A DNA stretch of 64,000 nt from Pantoea trifolii. Lineage in GTDB: Bacteria; Pseudomonadota; Gammaproteobacteria; Enterobacterales; Enterobacteriaceae. Of the stretch, positions 55,291-64,000 are shown piece by piece (within the stretch, counting starts at the first letter, position 1; every line of letters starts with the position of its first letter). The position numbers were made by a program, and so were the translations under genes. Below the pieces are notes generated by a model that worked only from the letters and a program-made list of their open reading frames with translations, did not search any database and was not told the DNA's origin. The DNA lies in NCBI RefSeq assembly GCF_024506435.1, contig NZ_JANIET010000001.1, positions 744,001 to 808,000 on the forward strand, written 5' to 3'.

Positions 55291-57996
55291 ATGTTAATCA
55301 AATTGTTAACTAAAGTATTTGGCAGCAGTAACGATCGTACTCTGCGCCGTATGCGTAAAATCGTAGATGTCATCAATAAGATGGAGCCGGATTTCGTTAA
55401 GCTCTCTGACGATGAACTGAAAGCGAAAACTGACCTGTTCCGTGAGCGCCTGAAAAAAGGCGAAAGCCTTGAGAGCCTGATTCCTGAAGCCTTTGCTACC
55501 GTACGTGAAGCGAGTAAGCGCGTCTTCGGTATGCGTCACTTTGATGTGCAGCTGATTGGCGGCATGGTGCTCAACGAGCGCTGCATCGCAGAGATGCGTA
55601 CCGGTGAAGGTAAAACCCTGACTGCGACCTTGCCCGCTTACCTGAACGCATTAAGCGGCAAAGGCGTGCACGTGGTTACCGTCAACGACTATCTGGCGCA
55701 GCGTGATGCTGAAAATAACCGTGCACTGTTTGAATTCCTTGGCCTGACCATCGGTATCAACTTGCCAAACATGCCAGCCGTGGCGAAGCGTGCAGCTTAT
55801 GCCGCTGACATCACCTACGGCACCAATAACGAATATGGCTTCGACTACCTGCGCGACAATATGGCGTTCAGCCCGGAAGAGCGCGTGCAGCGTAAATTGC
55901 ATTACGCATTGGTGGATGAGGTCGACTCAATCCTGATCGATGAAGCGCGTACGCCACTGATCATCTCTGGCCCGGCTGAAGACAGTTCTGAACTGTATAC
56001 CAAAGTTAACAAGATCATCCCGCATCTGGTGCGTCAGGAAAAAGAAGACTCTGAAACCTTCCAGGGCGAAGGCGATTTCTGGGTCGATGAAAAAGCGCGC
56101 CAGGCACACATGAGCGAGCGCGGTCTGGTAAAAGTTGAAGAGTTACTGGTTAGCCAAAACATCATGGTAGAAGGCGAGTCACTCTACTCACCGACCAATA
56201 TCATGTTGATGCACCACGTTACTGCGGCGCTGCGTGCTCATGCACTCTTCACTCGCGATGTTGATTACATCGTTAAAGATGGCGAAGTGATCATCGTTGA
56301 TGAGCACACCGGGCGTACCATGCAAGGTCGCCGTTGGTCAGATGGTTTGCATCAGGCGGTTGAAGCGAAAGAAGGCGTGGAAATCCAGAATGAAAACCAG
56401 ACGCTGGCTTCCATCACCTTCCAGAACTACTTCCGTATCTACGAGAAACTGGCCGGTATGACCGGTACTGCAGATACCGAAGCATTTGAATTCAGCTCCA
56501 TCTATAAGCTCGACACTATCGTGGTGCCAACTAATCGTCCGATGGTGCGTAAAGATATGGCCGATCTGGTCTACATGACCGAGAAAGAGAAGATCGACGC
56601 CATTATCGAAGACATCCGTGCCTGTACCGCCAAAGGGCAGCCGGTGTTGGTGGGGACCATTTCGATTGAAAAATCGGAAGTCGTGTCCAACGAACTGACA
56701 CGCGCTGGCATCAAACATAGCGTACTGAATGCCAAATTCCACGCCAGCGAAGCGGATATCGTTGCCCAGGCGGGGCAACCTGCAGCGGTTACTATCGCAA
56801 CCAACATGGCGGGTCGTGGTACCGATATCGTGCTGGGCGGTAGCTGGCAGGCTGAGCTCGCCGCAATGGACGAGCCAACTGAAGAGCAGATTCAGGCGAT
56901 GAAAGAGGCATGGAAGCTGCGTCACGATGCGGTACTGGCTGCGGGCGGTCTGCACATCATTGGTACTGAGCGTCACGAATCTCGCCGTATTGATAACCAG
57001 CTGCGTGGTCGTGCGGGTCGTCAGGGTGATGCCGGTTCTTCACGCTTCTACCTGTCGATGGAAGATGCATTGATGCGCATCTTCGCTTCTGATCGCGTAT
57101 CTAACATGATGCGTAAACTGGGCATGAAGCCAGGCGAAGCGATTGAGCATCCATGGGTGACCAAAGCGATTGCCAATGCTCAGCGTAAAGTGGAAAGCCG
57201 TAACTTCGATATTCGTAAACAGCTGCTGGAATACGATGATGTTGCCAACGATCAGCGTCGCGCCATCTACAGCCAGCGTAACGAACTGCTGGATGTGTCT
57301 GATGTGTCTGAAACCATCAACAGCATCCGCGAAGATGTCTACAAAACTACTATTGATACCTACATTCCGCCGCAGTCACTGGAAGAGATGTGGGATGTTG
57401 CCGGTCTCGAAGAGCGTCTGCGTAACGACTTCGATCTCAATCTGCCTATTGCTGAATGGTTGGATAAAGAGCCCGATCTTCATGAAGAGACGCTGCGCGA
57501 ACGTATCATGACCCACGCGGCGGAAAGCTACGCGGCTAAGGAAGAAGTGGTAGGCGAAGAGATGATGCGCAACTTCGAGAAAGGCGTGATGCTGCAAACG
57601 CTGGATTCGCTGTGGAAAGAGCATCTGGCGGCGATGGATTATCTGCGTCAGGGGATTCATCTGCGTGGTTATGCGCAGAAAGATCCGAAGCAGGAATACA
57701 AGCGTGAATCCTTCTCTATGTTTGCGGCGATGCTGGAATCACTGAAATACGAAGTGATCAGCACCCTAAGCAAAGTTCAGGTGCGTATGCCAGAAGAAGT
57801 GGAAGCGATGGAGCAGCAGCGCCGTGAAGAAGCAGAGCGTTTAGCGCAGCAGCAACAGCTGAGCCACGTTGATGATGCCACCGCCGCAGCCGAAGCGTTA
57901 GCCGCACAAGGCGGAGAGCGTAAAGTAGGGCGTAACGATCTTTGCCCATGTGGTTCTGGCAAAAAATACAAACAGTGCCACGGTCGTCTGGCCTGA
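55291..57996 (+). CDS. secA: Protein translocase ATPase SecA
   Basis: Motor of the Sec general secretion pathway, driving preproteins through SecYEG. The length, 901 residues, equals that of E. coli SecA. Visible are Walker [18 protein letters not shown] (about 102-118), DEAD-like motif [16 protein letters not shown], the preprotein cross-linking domain, the second nucleotide fold with [13 protein letters not shown] and [17 protein letters not shown], and the C-terminal zinc motif [16 protein letters not shown] that binds SecB. Translation is presumably coupled to SecM arrest. Confidence 0.99.
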   Translation: MLIKLLTKVFGSSNDRTLRRMRKIVDVINKMEPDFVKLSDDELKAKTDLFRERLKKGESLESLIPEAFATVREASKRVFGMRHFDVQLIGGMVLNERCIAEMRTGEGKTLTATLPAYLNALSGKGVHVVTVNDYLAQRDAENNRALFEFLGLTIGINLPNMPAVAKRAAYAADITYGTNNEYGFDYLRDNMAFSPEERVQRKLHYALVDEVDSILIDEARTPLIISGPAEDSSELYTKVNKIIPHLVRQEKEDSETFQGEGDFWVDEKARQAHMSERGLVKVEELLVSQNIMVEGESLYSPTNIMLMHHVTAALRAHALFTRDVDYIVKDGEVIIVDEHTGRTMQGRRWSDGLHQAVEAKEGVEIQNENQTLASITFQNYFRIYEKLAGMTGTADTEAFEFSSIYKLDTIVVPTNRPMVRKDMADLVYMTEKEKIDAIIEDIRACTAKGQPVLVGTISIEKSEVVSNELTRAGIKHSVLNAKFHASEADIVAQAGQPAAVTIATNMAGRGTDIVLGGSWQAELAAMDEPTEEQIQAMKEAWKLRHDAVLAAGGLHIIGTERHESRRIDNQLRGRAGRQGDAGSSRFYLSMEDALMRIFASDRVSNMMRKLGMKPGEAIEHPWVTKAIANAQRKVESRNFDIRKQLLEYDDVANDQRRAIYSQRNELLDVSDVSETINSIREDVYKTTIDTYIPPQSLEEMWDVAGLEERLRNDFDLNLPIAEWLDKEPDLHEETLRERIMTHAAESYAAKEEVVGEEMMRNFEKGVMLQTLDSLWKEHLAAMDYLRQGIHLRGYAQKDPKQEYKRESFSMFAAMLESLKYEVISTLSKVQVRMPEEVEAMEQQRREEAERLAQQQQLSHVDDATAAAEALAAQGGERKVGRNDLCPCGSGKKYKQCHGRLA

Positions 57997-58026
57997 TAAA
58001 AAAGGAGCCTTCGGGCTCCTTTTTTT
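57997..58026 (+). terminator. Terminator after secA
   Basis: AAAGGAGCC / GGCTCCTTT stem with a TTCG loop, flanked by an A-run and a T-run. It can also serve the convergent winged-helix gene. It separates secA from mutT, which are adjacent in E. coli. Confidence 0.93.
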
Positions 58027-58036
58027 CGCTTACGAT

Positions 58037-58423
58037 TTAGCGAGTTATCGCCATTAGTTTCTCTTCATTTAGGCGCACGCCATGATACGGCAGCGTCACC
58101 AGCAGACCATCCGGCAAGCCAGCTCGCTTCAACAGCGCTCGGCTTTGGAACAGTAGCTGATGGTAATTGTTATCGCTGATACTTGGATAGCTCTCATTCC
58201 ACACCGTGGCAATAATCTGACGCTTGGAGGTAATCCGTAGCAGCAGGCAGGAGAAAAATCGTTTTTGCGCTTCATTCAACGAAATAACTTTGTGTTCAGG
58301 CCACCATGTTAAGGTGTTCTGAGCGCTGTCTAACGTCAGGATGTCATGAAATACCAGATGGCGTAGAGCATGTAATTGTTCCGGCGTATTTTGCGCCAGA
58401 AACGTTGTTTCTTTGAATTCCAT
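58037..58423 (-). CDS. Orphan winged-helix (OmpR/ToxR-type) DNA-binding protein
   Basis: A 128-residue protein from ATG 58423 (MEFKETTFLAQNTPEQLHAL); an ATG at 58471 would add 16 mostly hydrophobic residues, and neither start has a good ribosome site. The C-terminal 90 residues fit the Trans_reg_C winged-helix fold: LNEAQKRFFSCLLL as helix 1, IIATVWNESYPSISDNNYHQ entering the recognition helix, QSRALLKRAGLP, and the wing hairpin LLVTLPYHGVRL. There is no receiver domain, transmembrane helix or sensor domain. Target unknown. It sits alone between convergent secA and divergent mutT, and its base composition looks more AT-rich than its neighbours, suggesting acquisition. Confidence 0.75.
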   Translation of the reverse strand: MEFKETTFLAQNTPEQLHALRHLVFHDILTLDSAQNTLTWWPEHKVISLNEAQKRFFSCLLLRITSKRQIIATVWNESYPSISDNNYHQLLFQSRALLKRAGLPDGLLVTLPYHGVRLNEEKLMAITR

Positions 58424-58609
58424 AGGTAATCGGGTTTGGCAGAAGAAAGTGGCTGCGAGTATTCCCAACATTCCCGGTTGCGATCATTACGACATGTCTT
58501 AATCACTGGCTTTTGTGCGGCGCGGGACGTCACTTTCCTCTCAACGGTTAACATCACTCCATGTCTGATTTACACTCAGCGCTCATTTATTAAAAGCGGA
58601 ATCCAGCTT

Positions 58610-59005
58610 ATGAAACACCTGCAGGTTGCGGTGGGCATCATTCGCAATACAGAACGTCAAATCTTCCTTGCCCAGCGTGCGGCTAGCTCCTATATGGCGA
58701 ATAAATGGGAGTTTCCTGGCGGAAAAATTGAACAAGATGAATCTGCCGAGCAGGCGCTCAAGCGTGAGTTGATGGAAGAAACCGGTATTGAAGTCACATC
58801 GGCAAGCGCAATTGGTCAGGCCGATCACAGTTATGAAGATCTGCGCGTTACGCTGCATTTCTTTCTGGTTGAAGGCTGGAACGGCGAACCTTATGGCCGC
58901 GAAGGTCAGCCACAGCGTTGGGTCGAACAGCAGGATTTGGTCGCGGATGAATTTCCGCCTGCGAACCATGAACTGATCAGCCGATTAGTGGCTGGCGAGA
59001 TTTAA
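58610..59005 (+). CDS. mutT: 8-oxo-dGTP diphosphatase MutT
   Basis: Sanitises the nucleotide pool by hydrolysing 8-oxo-dGTP, preventing A:T to C:G transversions. Start at ATG 58610 (131 aa, MKHLQVAVGIIRNTERQIFL), aligning with the E. coli N-terminus; the longer upstream frame has no similarity. The Nudix box runs from GGKIEQDESAEQALKREL to MEETGI with all catalytic Glu residues. The C-terminal DEFPPANHELISRL is also conserved. In E. coli it follows secA directly; here it is separated by a terminator and another gene and must have its own promoter. Confidence 0.97.
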   Translation: MKHLQVAVGIIRNTERQIFLAQRAASSYMANKWEFPGGKIEQDESAEQALKRELMEETGIEVTSASAIGQADHSYEDLRVTLHFFLVEGWNGEPYGREGQPQRWVEQQDLVADEFPPANHELISRLVAGEI

Positions 59006-59008
59006 GTG

Positions 59009-59031
59009 AAGGGGCAGTAGGCCCCTTACTT
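59009..59031. terminator. Terminator between mutT and yacG
   Basis: AAGGGGC / GCCCCTT stem with an AGTAG loop, followed by ACTTTTA on +, lies in the 26-base gap between two convergent genes. Confidence 0.7.
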
Positions 59032-59229
59032 TTACTGCTGTTCTTCGCTCCAGTCATCGCTGTCCATCTGGTCACCGCTGCTGGGAATGCGTTTCTCTTC
59101 TGCTGCCCATTCACCTAAATCAATCAGCTGGCAACGTTTACTGCAGAATGGCCGCCACGGGCTCAATTCATCCCAAATCACATCGCGACGACAGTTGGGG
59201 CAAGGTACGGTAATCATCTCTTCCGGCAT
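59032..59229 (-). CDS. yacG: DNA gyrase inhibitor YacG
   Basis: A small zinc-finger protein that binds GyrB and inhibits gyrase in E. coli. Start chosen at ATG 59229 (65 aa, same as E. coli), with AGAGGAAG just upstream; an ATG 18 bases earlier overlaps zapD. Zinc ligands are CPNC and CSKRC, followed by the conserved [20 protein letters not shown] and an acidic tail. Last gene of coaE-zapD-yacG. Confidence 0.97.
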   Translation of the reverse strand: MPEEMITVPCPNCRRDVIWDELSPWRPFCSKRCQLIDLGEWAAEEKRIPSSGDQMDSDDWSEEQQ

Positions 59230-59237
59230 AACTTCCT

Positions 59238-59981
59238 CTAACAACAAGCTAATTCAAAATTCAGTCGTGCGGGTACTTCTCCGCGTTCGCTGTCTAAGGG
59301 CAGGAAACGAATCGCATAACGGCTTTTGTGGCCCGATACTTGCGGATACAGCGCGTCTTCCAGCGTTAATTGCAGGCGCAGCAAATCAGATCCTTCGGCG
59401 TTATCCTGATAAAAGCCGTTGAGGCTGGTTTGATGACGAAAGATGCCAGACTGTCGCACTAAATCGAGGATCATCGTCAAACTATTACGCAGCGGATTCA
59501 GTGATTCCAGCCAGCCATTGACCTGAACATCTCGCACCGCTTGTTCCTGATGCAGCCAGATATGCAGGCTTGGAAGATCGAAACTGCAGCAGCCGCCAGG
59601 AATGCTCAAACGCTGACGCACCAGAGCAACCAGTCGATCTTCTCGTAACTGTTGGCCCATGCGCGGTGCCGCCATCAGTTCGCTTGAGTATTGCTTCAAC
59701 TGCTGACGCAAATTATTCACGCGCAGTTCGTCAATGCCCGGCACATCCAGCCATGCGCGTAATTTTTGCTGTTGGCGCTCCAGTTCTTTTAGCAATTCAG
59801 TGCGCATATCGCCGCGCTCAAAAATATCCAGCAAATCACTGAGGATGCGGAACACGCCAAGTGCTGATACCGAACTGCTAACCGGCACCGTTTCATGCAA
59901 CTGATCAATCAGATATTCGACGCGCAGCCAGGTACGCATCTTCTCGTTCAAAGGGTGTTCAAACATAACAACTGTGCTCAT
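59238..59981 (-). CDS. zapD: Cell division protein ZapD
   Basis: Cross-links FtsZ protofilaments by binding the FtsZ C-terminal peptide, stabilising the Z-ring. Start at ATG 59981 (247 aa, as in E. coli), with AAGGAT upstream; the longer frame would run into coaE. Conserved stretches are [60 protein letters not shown], and [11 protein letters not shown]. It is 4 bases after coaE and 8 before yacG. Confidence 0.97.
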   Translation of the reverse strand: MSTVVMFEHPLNEKMRTWLRVEYLIDQLHETVPVSSSVSALGVFRILSDLLDIFERGDMRTELLKELERQQQKLRAWLDVPGIDELRVNNLRQQLKQYSSELMAAPRMGQQLREDRLVALVRQRLSIPGGCCSFDLPSLHIWLHQEQAVRDVQVNGWLESLNPLRNSLTMILDLVRQSGIFRHQTSLNGFYQDNAEGSDLLRLQLTLEDALYPQVSGHKSRYAIRFLPLDSERGEVPARLNFELACC

Positions 59982-59985
59982 GATG

Positions 59986-60594
59986 TTAATCCTTTCCGGT
60001 TGCTGCCAGGCGTAGATAGCGCTGGTGAAGCTCAGCAACGCGCGGTAGCACCTGCTCAGGTGTACCGCTGTTATCGATGATGTCATCCGCACAGGCTATG
60101 CGCTGTTCGCGACTGGCCTGTGCGGCAAGAATATTTTTCGCCTGACTCAGCGAAATGCCATCCCGCTGTTGTGTGCGTTGCAACTGCGTGGCGGTATCCA
60201 CATCCACTACCAACACGCGATCGGCCTGATGCTGTAAGCCGTTTTCGACCAACAGCGGCACCACCCAAAGCACATAAGGTGAAGTAGCCAGTAACTTTAA
60301 TTGTTGCGTGCGGGCATTAATGAGTGGATGAAGCAATTGATTGAGCCAGTTTTTCTCTTGCGGCTGCTGGAAAATAATTTCACGAAGCCGTGCACGATAG
60401 AGCGTGCCTTCTGCCGTGAGAATGGTGTCTCCATGACGCTGAGCAATCGCCTTTAGGGCAGGCGTTCCAGGCTCAACAACTTCTCTGGCAATGACGTCAG
60501 CGTCAATAATATCAACGCCCAGCGCTGCGAAAGCGTTGGCAATAGTGGTTTTACCACTGCCAATGCCGCCGGTGAGCGCAACGGTATAAGGCAT
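59986..60594 (-). CDS. coaE: Dephospho-CoA kinase
   Basis: Last step of coenzyme A synthesis, phosphorylating the 3'-hydroxyl of dephospho-CoA. Start chosen at ATG 60594 (202 aa, [20 protein letters not shown]), with GAGAAC upstream; an upstream in-frame start would add 14 residues. The P-loop is GGIGSGKTT, followed by the conserved [13 protein letters not shown] and [16 protein letters not shown]. First gene of the leftward coaE-zapD-yacG run, divergent from guaC. Confidence 0.97.
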   Translation of the reverse strand: MPYTVALTGGIGSGKTTIANAFAALGVDIIDADVIAREVVEPGTPALKAIAQRHGDTILTAEGTLYRARLREIIFQQPQEKNWLNQLLHPLINARTQQLKLLATSPYVLWVVPLLVENGLQHQADRVLVVDVDTATQLQRTQQRDGISLSQAKNILAAQASREQRIACADDIIDNSGTPEQVLPRVAELHQRYLRLAATGKD

Positions 60595-60718
60595 AACGTT
60601 CTCGCAAAATTTATATCGTGAGCGGCGATTAACCACAGCAAGATGAGAGCATGATCACAATCATTTTTCTCAGCTAAATTTAAGGGATTGTAGCCTAAAT
60701 AAAGTGAAATTCGCAGTC

Positions 60719-60746
60719 TTGTCGCGGAACGAATGGTGCGTATGAT
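60719..60746 (+). promoter_or_regulatory. Probable guaC promoter
   Basis: TTGTCG (60719-60724), a 16-base spacer, and TATGAT (60741-60746), about 67 bases ahead of the guaC ATG. Confidence 0.5.
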
Positions 60747-60773
60747 AACGACACTGGAGCCGTGAGCGCTACC

Positions 60774-60787
60774 CGAACCGCGGTTCG
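60774..60787. promoter_or_regulatory. Perfect 14-base palindrome in the guaC leader
   Basis: CGAACCG directly joined to CGGTTCG, lying between the likely guaC promoter and its start codon. It could be an operator; it does not match the PurR consensus. Confidence 0.4.
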
Positions 60788-60812
60788 TCGTCACTAACCA
60801 GGATAATCAGCT

Positions 60813-61853
60813 ATGCGCATTGAAGAAGATCTAAAACTGGGCTTTAAAGATGTTTTGATCCGCCCAAAACGTTCCACGTTGAAAAGTCGTTCCGAGGTTG
60901 AACTGGAACGCACCTTCACCTTTAAACACTCAGGCTTGAACTGGAGTGGCATTCCGATTATTGCCGCCAACATGGATACCGTCGGCACTTTCACGATGGC
61001 TGAAGCTCTGGCGAGTTTTAACGTATTGACCGCAGTGCATAAACACTACAGCGTGCAAGAGTGGCAGGCATTTGTGCAGCGCGTGCCAGCGGCGGTGCTG
61101 AATCATGTGATGGTCTCATCCGGTACCTCCGAATCAGATTTCACCAAATTATCCGCCATTCTTGCGTTAACGCCGCAGCTTAACTTTATCTGCATCGACG
61201 TTGCTAACGGTTACTCTGAGCATTTTGTTCAGTTCCTGCTGCGCGTGCGTGAAAGCTTCCCGGGTAAAACCATCTGCGCAGGTAACGTGGTCACCGGTGA
61301 AATGGTGGAAGAGCTGATTTTGTCTGGCGCAGACATTGTCAAAGTGGGCATTGGTCCTGGCTCGGTTTGCACCACACGCGTGAAGACCGGCGTTGGCTAT
61401 CCTCAGCTTTCAGCCGTTATTGAGTGCGCGGATGCGGCACACGGCTTAGGCGGACAGATCGTCAGCGACGGCGGCTGCTCGGTTCCAGGTGACATTGCCA
61501 AAGCTTTCGGTGGTGGCGCAGACTTCACCATGCTCGGCGGCATGCTTGCGGCCCATGACGAATGCGAAGGAACCGTCGTTGAAGAGCAGGGCGAGAAATT
61601 TATGTTGTTCTACGGCATGAGCTCCGAGTCGGCAATGAAACGCCACGTTGGCGGTGTGGCGCAATACCGTGCGGCGGAAGGAAAAACCGTGCGCCTTCCG
61701 GTGCGTGGCCCGGTTGAGGAGACGGTTAAAGATATCCTCGGTGGCTTACGCTCAGCTTGCACCTACGTCGGTGCGGAACGATTGAAAGAGCTGACGAAAC
61801 GCACCACCTTTATCCGCGTTGCTGAACAAGAGAACCGCGTGTTCACGCGCTGA
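60813..61853 (+). CDS. guaC: GMP reductase
   Basis: NADPH-dependent deamination of GMP to IMP, rebalancing the purine pools. The 346 residues match the E. coli length. The catalytic Cys is in [19 protein letters not shown] (about residue 186). Other IMPDH/GMPR motifs are [46 protein letters not shown] and the flap around [11 protein letters not shown]. Confidence 0.98.
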   Translation: MRIEEDLKLGFKDVLIRPKRSTLKSRSEVELERTFTFKHSGLNWSGIPIIAANMDTVGTFTMAEALASFNVLTAVHKHYSVQEWQAFVQRVPAAVLNHVMVSSGTSESDFTKLSAILALTPQLNFICIDVANGYSEHFVQFLLRVRESFPGKTICAGNVVTGEMVEELILSGADIVKVGIGPGSVCTTRVKTGVGYPQLSAVIECADAAHGLGGQIVSDGGCSVPGDIAKAFGGGADFTMLGGMLAAHDECEGTVVEEQGEKFMLFYGMSSESAMKRHVGGVAQYRAAEGKTVRLPVRGPVEETVKDILGGLRSACTYVGAERLKELTKRTTFIRVAEQENRVFTR

Positions 61854-61863
61854 TCTCAGACAT

Positions 61864-61886
61864 CGGGCGCGCATCGCGCGTGCCCG
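61864..61886. terminator. Stem-loop between convergent guaC and hofC
   Basis: CGGGCGCGC (61864-61872) pairs with GCGCGTGCCCG (last 9 bases, one G-T pair), ending right at the hofC stop. No T-run follows on either strand, so efficiency as a terminator is uncertain. Confidence 0.5.
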
Positions 61887-63086
61887 TTAGCGAATTGCAT
61901 CGCCAAGACCAAATACCGGCAGATACATCGCAATTACTAAGGTGCCAACAATTCCGCCAATTACCACCATCATCATCGGTTCCAGCGATGCTGCCAGAGC
62001 ATCAGCGCGCGCTAACGTTTGCGCTTCATGCCATTCCGCCAGACGCGCCAGCATCACATCCAGCGCACCCGCTTCTTCGCCAACCCGGATTAGCTGGGCA
62101 CAAAGGGGAGTGAACAACAGATGTTGTTGCAGCGCCTGATGCAGCGGCGCACCCGCAGCAATGTGCTGCTGCAACTGAATGATGGCATCGCGCCACAACC
62201 GGGAAACCAGCGTCACCTCAACCGCCTGCAGACTTTGTAGCAGGGTTAAACCGGATTGCTGCGTAAGTTGCAGGATGGCGTATATCTGGCTGAGCTGCCC
62301 GCCGCGCCACAGCGGTGATAACAGCGGCATGCGCAGCAGCCATTGATGTACGCGCTTTTGCCACGCTACTGAACGACGATAAGTTTGCAGCACAATCCCG
62401 ATAAATACGGCGCATATCAGCGACAGCGGCAGTGCAGCTTTTTGCAGTAGTTCTGAGAGCGACATCACTGCGGCAGTAAAAGCGGGCAGCGGTGCATCAA
62501 AGCTGGCATAGACGGAGACAAACTCCGGCAAAACAAACAGTAGCATGCCAGCACTGACCGCCAGCGCCACCAGCAAGATAAACAGCGGATAACGCAGCGC
62601 CTTGACCACTTTCTGCCGTAAGTATTGCTGTTTACTTTGCTGCTGTGCCAACTGGCGACAGCACTCATCGAGCTGGCCGGTTAACTCACCCACTTGCATC
62701 AAAGCAGGAAACAATGGTGGAAAGATCTGCGGCCACTCCTGCAAGGCTTGCGAGAAGGGCTCACCGGCGATAACGCGGCGCTGCAATCCCTTAAGTAATA
62801 CCCGCCAACCGGCATGGGGATGGCCTTCTGCCAACAGAATCAAACTTTCCGCCAGCGGCAAACCGGCCTTCAGCAGCGTCGCCAGTTGCCGCACCAGGTC
62901 GATTTTTTGCTGCCACTTCCAGTCGCGCGAACGCCAGCATTTTCCACGCTGCCAGCTCACCGGCAGCATGCCGCGATCGGAGAGTTGATTGAACAACGCA
63001 TCCTGGCTGGCGTTAAGTGATTCGCCTTCCTGCAGCACGCCCATGGTATCGAGCGCCTGCCAGCGGAAATGATAGAGATTAGCCAT
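61887..63086 (-). CDS. hofC: Type IV pilus / type II secretion inner-membrane platform protein
   Basis: PilC/GspF-family polytopic protein that anchors the pilus assembly motor. Start chosen at ATG 63086 (399 aa; E. coli HofC has 400), overlapping the hofB end by 8 bases; an earlier start is possible. It has two repeated GspF domains: the first with LATLLKAGLPLAESLILLAE and GELTGQLDECCRQLAQQQ, the second with LQLTQQSGLTLLQSLQAVEV and RVGEEAGALDVMLARLAEW. Three hydrophobic segments are present (about 165-190, 205-230, and 365-390). Pairs with HofB. Confidence 0.95.
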   Translation of the reverse strand: MANLYHFRWQALDTMGVLQEGESLNASQDALFNQLSDRGMLPVSWQRGKCWRSRDWKWQQKIDLVRQLATLLKAGLPLAESLILLAEGHPHAGWRVLLKGLQRRVIAGEPFSQALQEWPQIFPPLFPALMQVGELTGQLDECCRQLAQQQSKQQYLRQKVVKALRYPLFILLVALAVSAGMLLFVLPEFVSVYASFDAPLPAFTAAVMSLSELLQKAALPLSLICAVFIGIVLQTYRRSVAWQKRVHQWLLRMPLLSPLWRGGQLSQIYAILQLTQQSGLTLLQSLQAVEVTLVSRLWRDAIIQLQQHIAAGAPLHQALQQHLLFTPLCAQLIRVGEEAGALDVMLARLAEWHEAQTLARADALAASLEPMMMVVIGGIVGTLVIAMYLPVFGLGDAIR

Positions 63087-64000
63087 CGCCCAATCCCACC
63101 ACGCGCTGCATCTCTTCAAAAGACGTATCGCCGCGACTAACCGCTTCCAGCCCCGCAGCCAGCAAGGTTTTCATTCCCTGTTCATTTGCCAGCGTGAGCA
63201 GATGTTCCAGCGGCATATCTGCCGAAATAGCATTCTGCAATTTGCTGGTTACCGGCAAGATTTCAAACAGCGCCAGCCGCCCGTAATAGCCGGAGAAGCA
63301 GTGATCGCAGCCGGGCGCTCGCCAGGTTTGCAGCGTGCCCGGCCAGAGTTCGGCCGGCAGATGGGCGATAGCTTGTCCCGGCTGGCGACAATGCACGCAT
63401 AGGCGTCTGACCAGACGCTGCGCCACCACTAACTGCAAAGCGGGACCCAGCAAATAGCCGGGAATATCCATCTGGCGTAGGCGCGTCAGTGTTTCGGCGG
63501 TTGAGTTGGTATGCAGTGTGGAAAGCACCAAATGGCCGGTCTGCGCGGCTTTAACGGCAATGCTTGCCGTCTCGGCATCACGAATTTCCCCGACCATAAT
63601 CACATCGGGATCCTGGCGCAGCAGGGCGCGCAGTACACGGTTGAAATCGAGCCCGCTGCGCGGTTGGATCTGCGTTTGATTGATGCCATCCAGCGGAATC
63701 TCAACCGGATCTTCCACGCTGCATACATTCTTTTCCGGCACGTTCAGCGCGCTTAATCCGCTATAGAGCGTGAAGGTTTTACCGCTGCCGGTGGGACCGG
63801 TGACCAGAATCAAACCTTGCGGTTTCGCCAGCGCACTTTTCAGCAAGCGCAGTTGGGCGGCGGGCATGCCGAGTTTATCGAGCGTGATGGCGCTGTTTTC
63901 ACTTTGCAGCAGCCGTACCACGGCTTTTTCACCCTGGCTTACCGGCAGTGTTGAAAGACGAAACGCTGCCAGTTTGTCGTCTATTTCCAGCGTAAACTGT
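63079..64000 (-). CDS. hofB: Type IV pilus assembly ATPase, GspE/PilB family, partial
   Basis: The 5' end lies beyond the window; the frame stays open to base 64000 and about 306 C-terminal residues are visible. It is the motor that powers pilin polymerisation. Features are Walker A GPTGSGKTFTLY, the Asp box VEDPVEIPLDGINQ, Walker B with VIMVGEIRDAETASIAVKAA, the His box GHLVLSTLHTNS, and a tetracysteine zinc site (CVHC and CDHC). It is translationally coupled to hofC. Whether the pilus is functional cannot be judged here. Confidence 0.95.
   Translation of the reverse strand, partial: QFTLEIDDKLAAFRLSTLPVSQGEKAVVRLLQSENSAITLDKLGMPAAQLRLLKSALAKPQGLILVTGPTGSGKTFTLYSGLSALNVPEKNVCSVEDPVEIPLDGINQTQIQPRSGLDFNRVLRALLRQDPDVIMVGEIRDAETASIAVKAAQTGHLVLSTLHTNSTAETLTRLRQMDIPGYLLGPALQLVVAQRLVRRLCVHCRQPGQAIAHLPAELWPGTLQTWRAPGCDHCFSGYYGRLALFEILPVTSKLQNAISADMPLEHLLTLANEQGMKTLLAAGLEAVSRGDTSFEEMQRVVGLGDG

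Overview
The window is a stretch of enterobacterial core chromosome. Protein sequences, gene order and gene lengths follow the carAB - folA/apaH/rsmA/pdxA/surA/lptD - rluA/rapA/polB - yabI/thi/sgrR/setA - leu - ilvIH - cra - dcw - secMA - mutT/yacG/zapD/coaE - guaC - hof segment known from Escherichia coli. Several genes found there in E. coli are missing: kefFC and the cai/fix block between carB and folA, araBADC between polB and yabI, and leuO between leuL and ilvI. The protein divergence, moderately high GC and these losses suggest an Erwiniaceae member (Pantoea/Erwinia-like). That placement is inference; no rRNA or other marker is in the window.

Layout. 1-3.4 kb: 3' end of carA and all of carB. 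3.6-4.8 kb: a monocistronic porin bracketed by two near-identical terminators. 5.0-12.4 kb: folA, then the leftward lptD-surA-pdxA-rsmA-apaG-apaH operon (LPS export, OMP folding, B6 synthesis, ribosome maturation). 12.6-19.7 kb: djlA converging on rluA-rapA, with a MITE-like palindrome between them, then polB. 19.8-23.97 kb: yabI converging on thiBPQ, which lies behind a TPP riboswitch. 24.0-27.1 kb: the sugar-phosphate stress locus sgrR / SgrS RNA / setA. 27.1-32.1 kb: leuABCD behind a leader peptide and attenuator. 32.1-35.0 kb: an AT-rich gene-free region, then ilvIH. 35.1-36.2 kb: cra. 36.5-54.5 kb: the complete division and cell-wall (dcw) cluster mraZ to lpxC. 54.7-58.0 kb: secM-secA. 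58.0-64 kb: an orphan winged-helix gene, mutT, coaE-zapD-yacG, guaC and the start of the hof (type IV pilus-like) genes, cut by the window edge.

How the genes work together. The dcw block builds lipid II (MurC-F, MraY, MurG, Ddl), flips and polymerises it at the septum (FtsW, FtsI), and assembles the divisome (FtsL, FtsQ, FtsA, FtsZ). LpxC, LptD and SurA link outer-membrane biogenesis to it. Several RNA-level controls can be read directly: the TPP riboswitch, the leu attenuator, the SgrS sRNA, the SecM arrest peptide and a possible RBS-occluding hairpin ahead of the porin.

I found no prophage, insertion sequence, CRISPR array, tRNA, rRNA or defence system, and nothing that is convincingly a wholly new system. 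The items most worth a second look are the diverged SgrS, the porin cassette with its leader hairpin and terminator repeats, the orphan winged-helix protein, the SecM variant, the palindromic repeat and the missing leuO.
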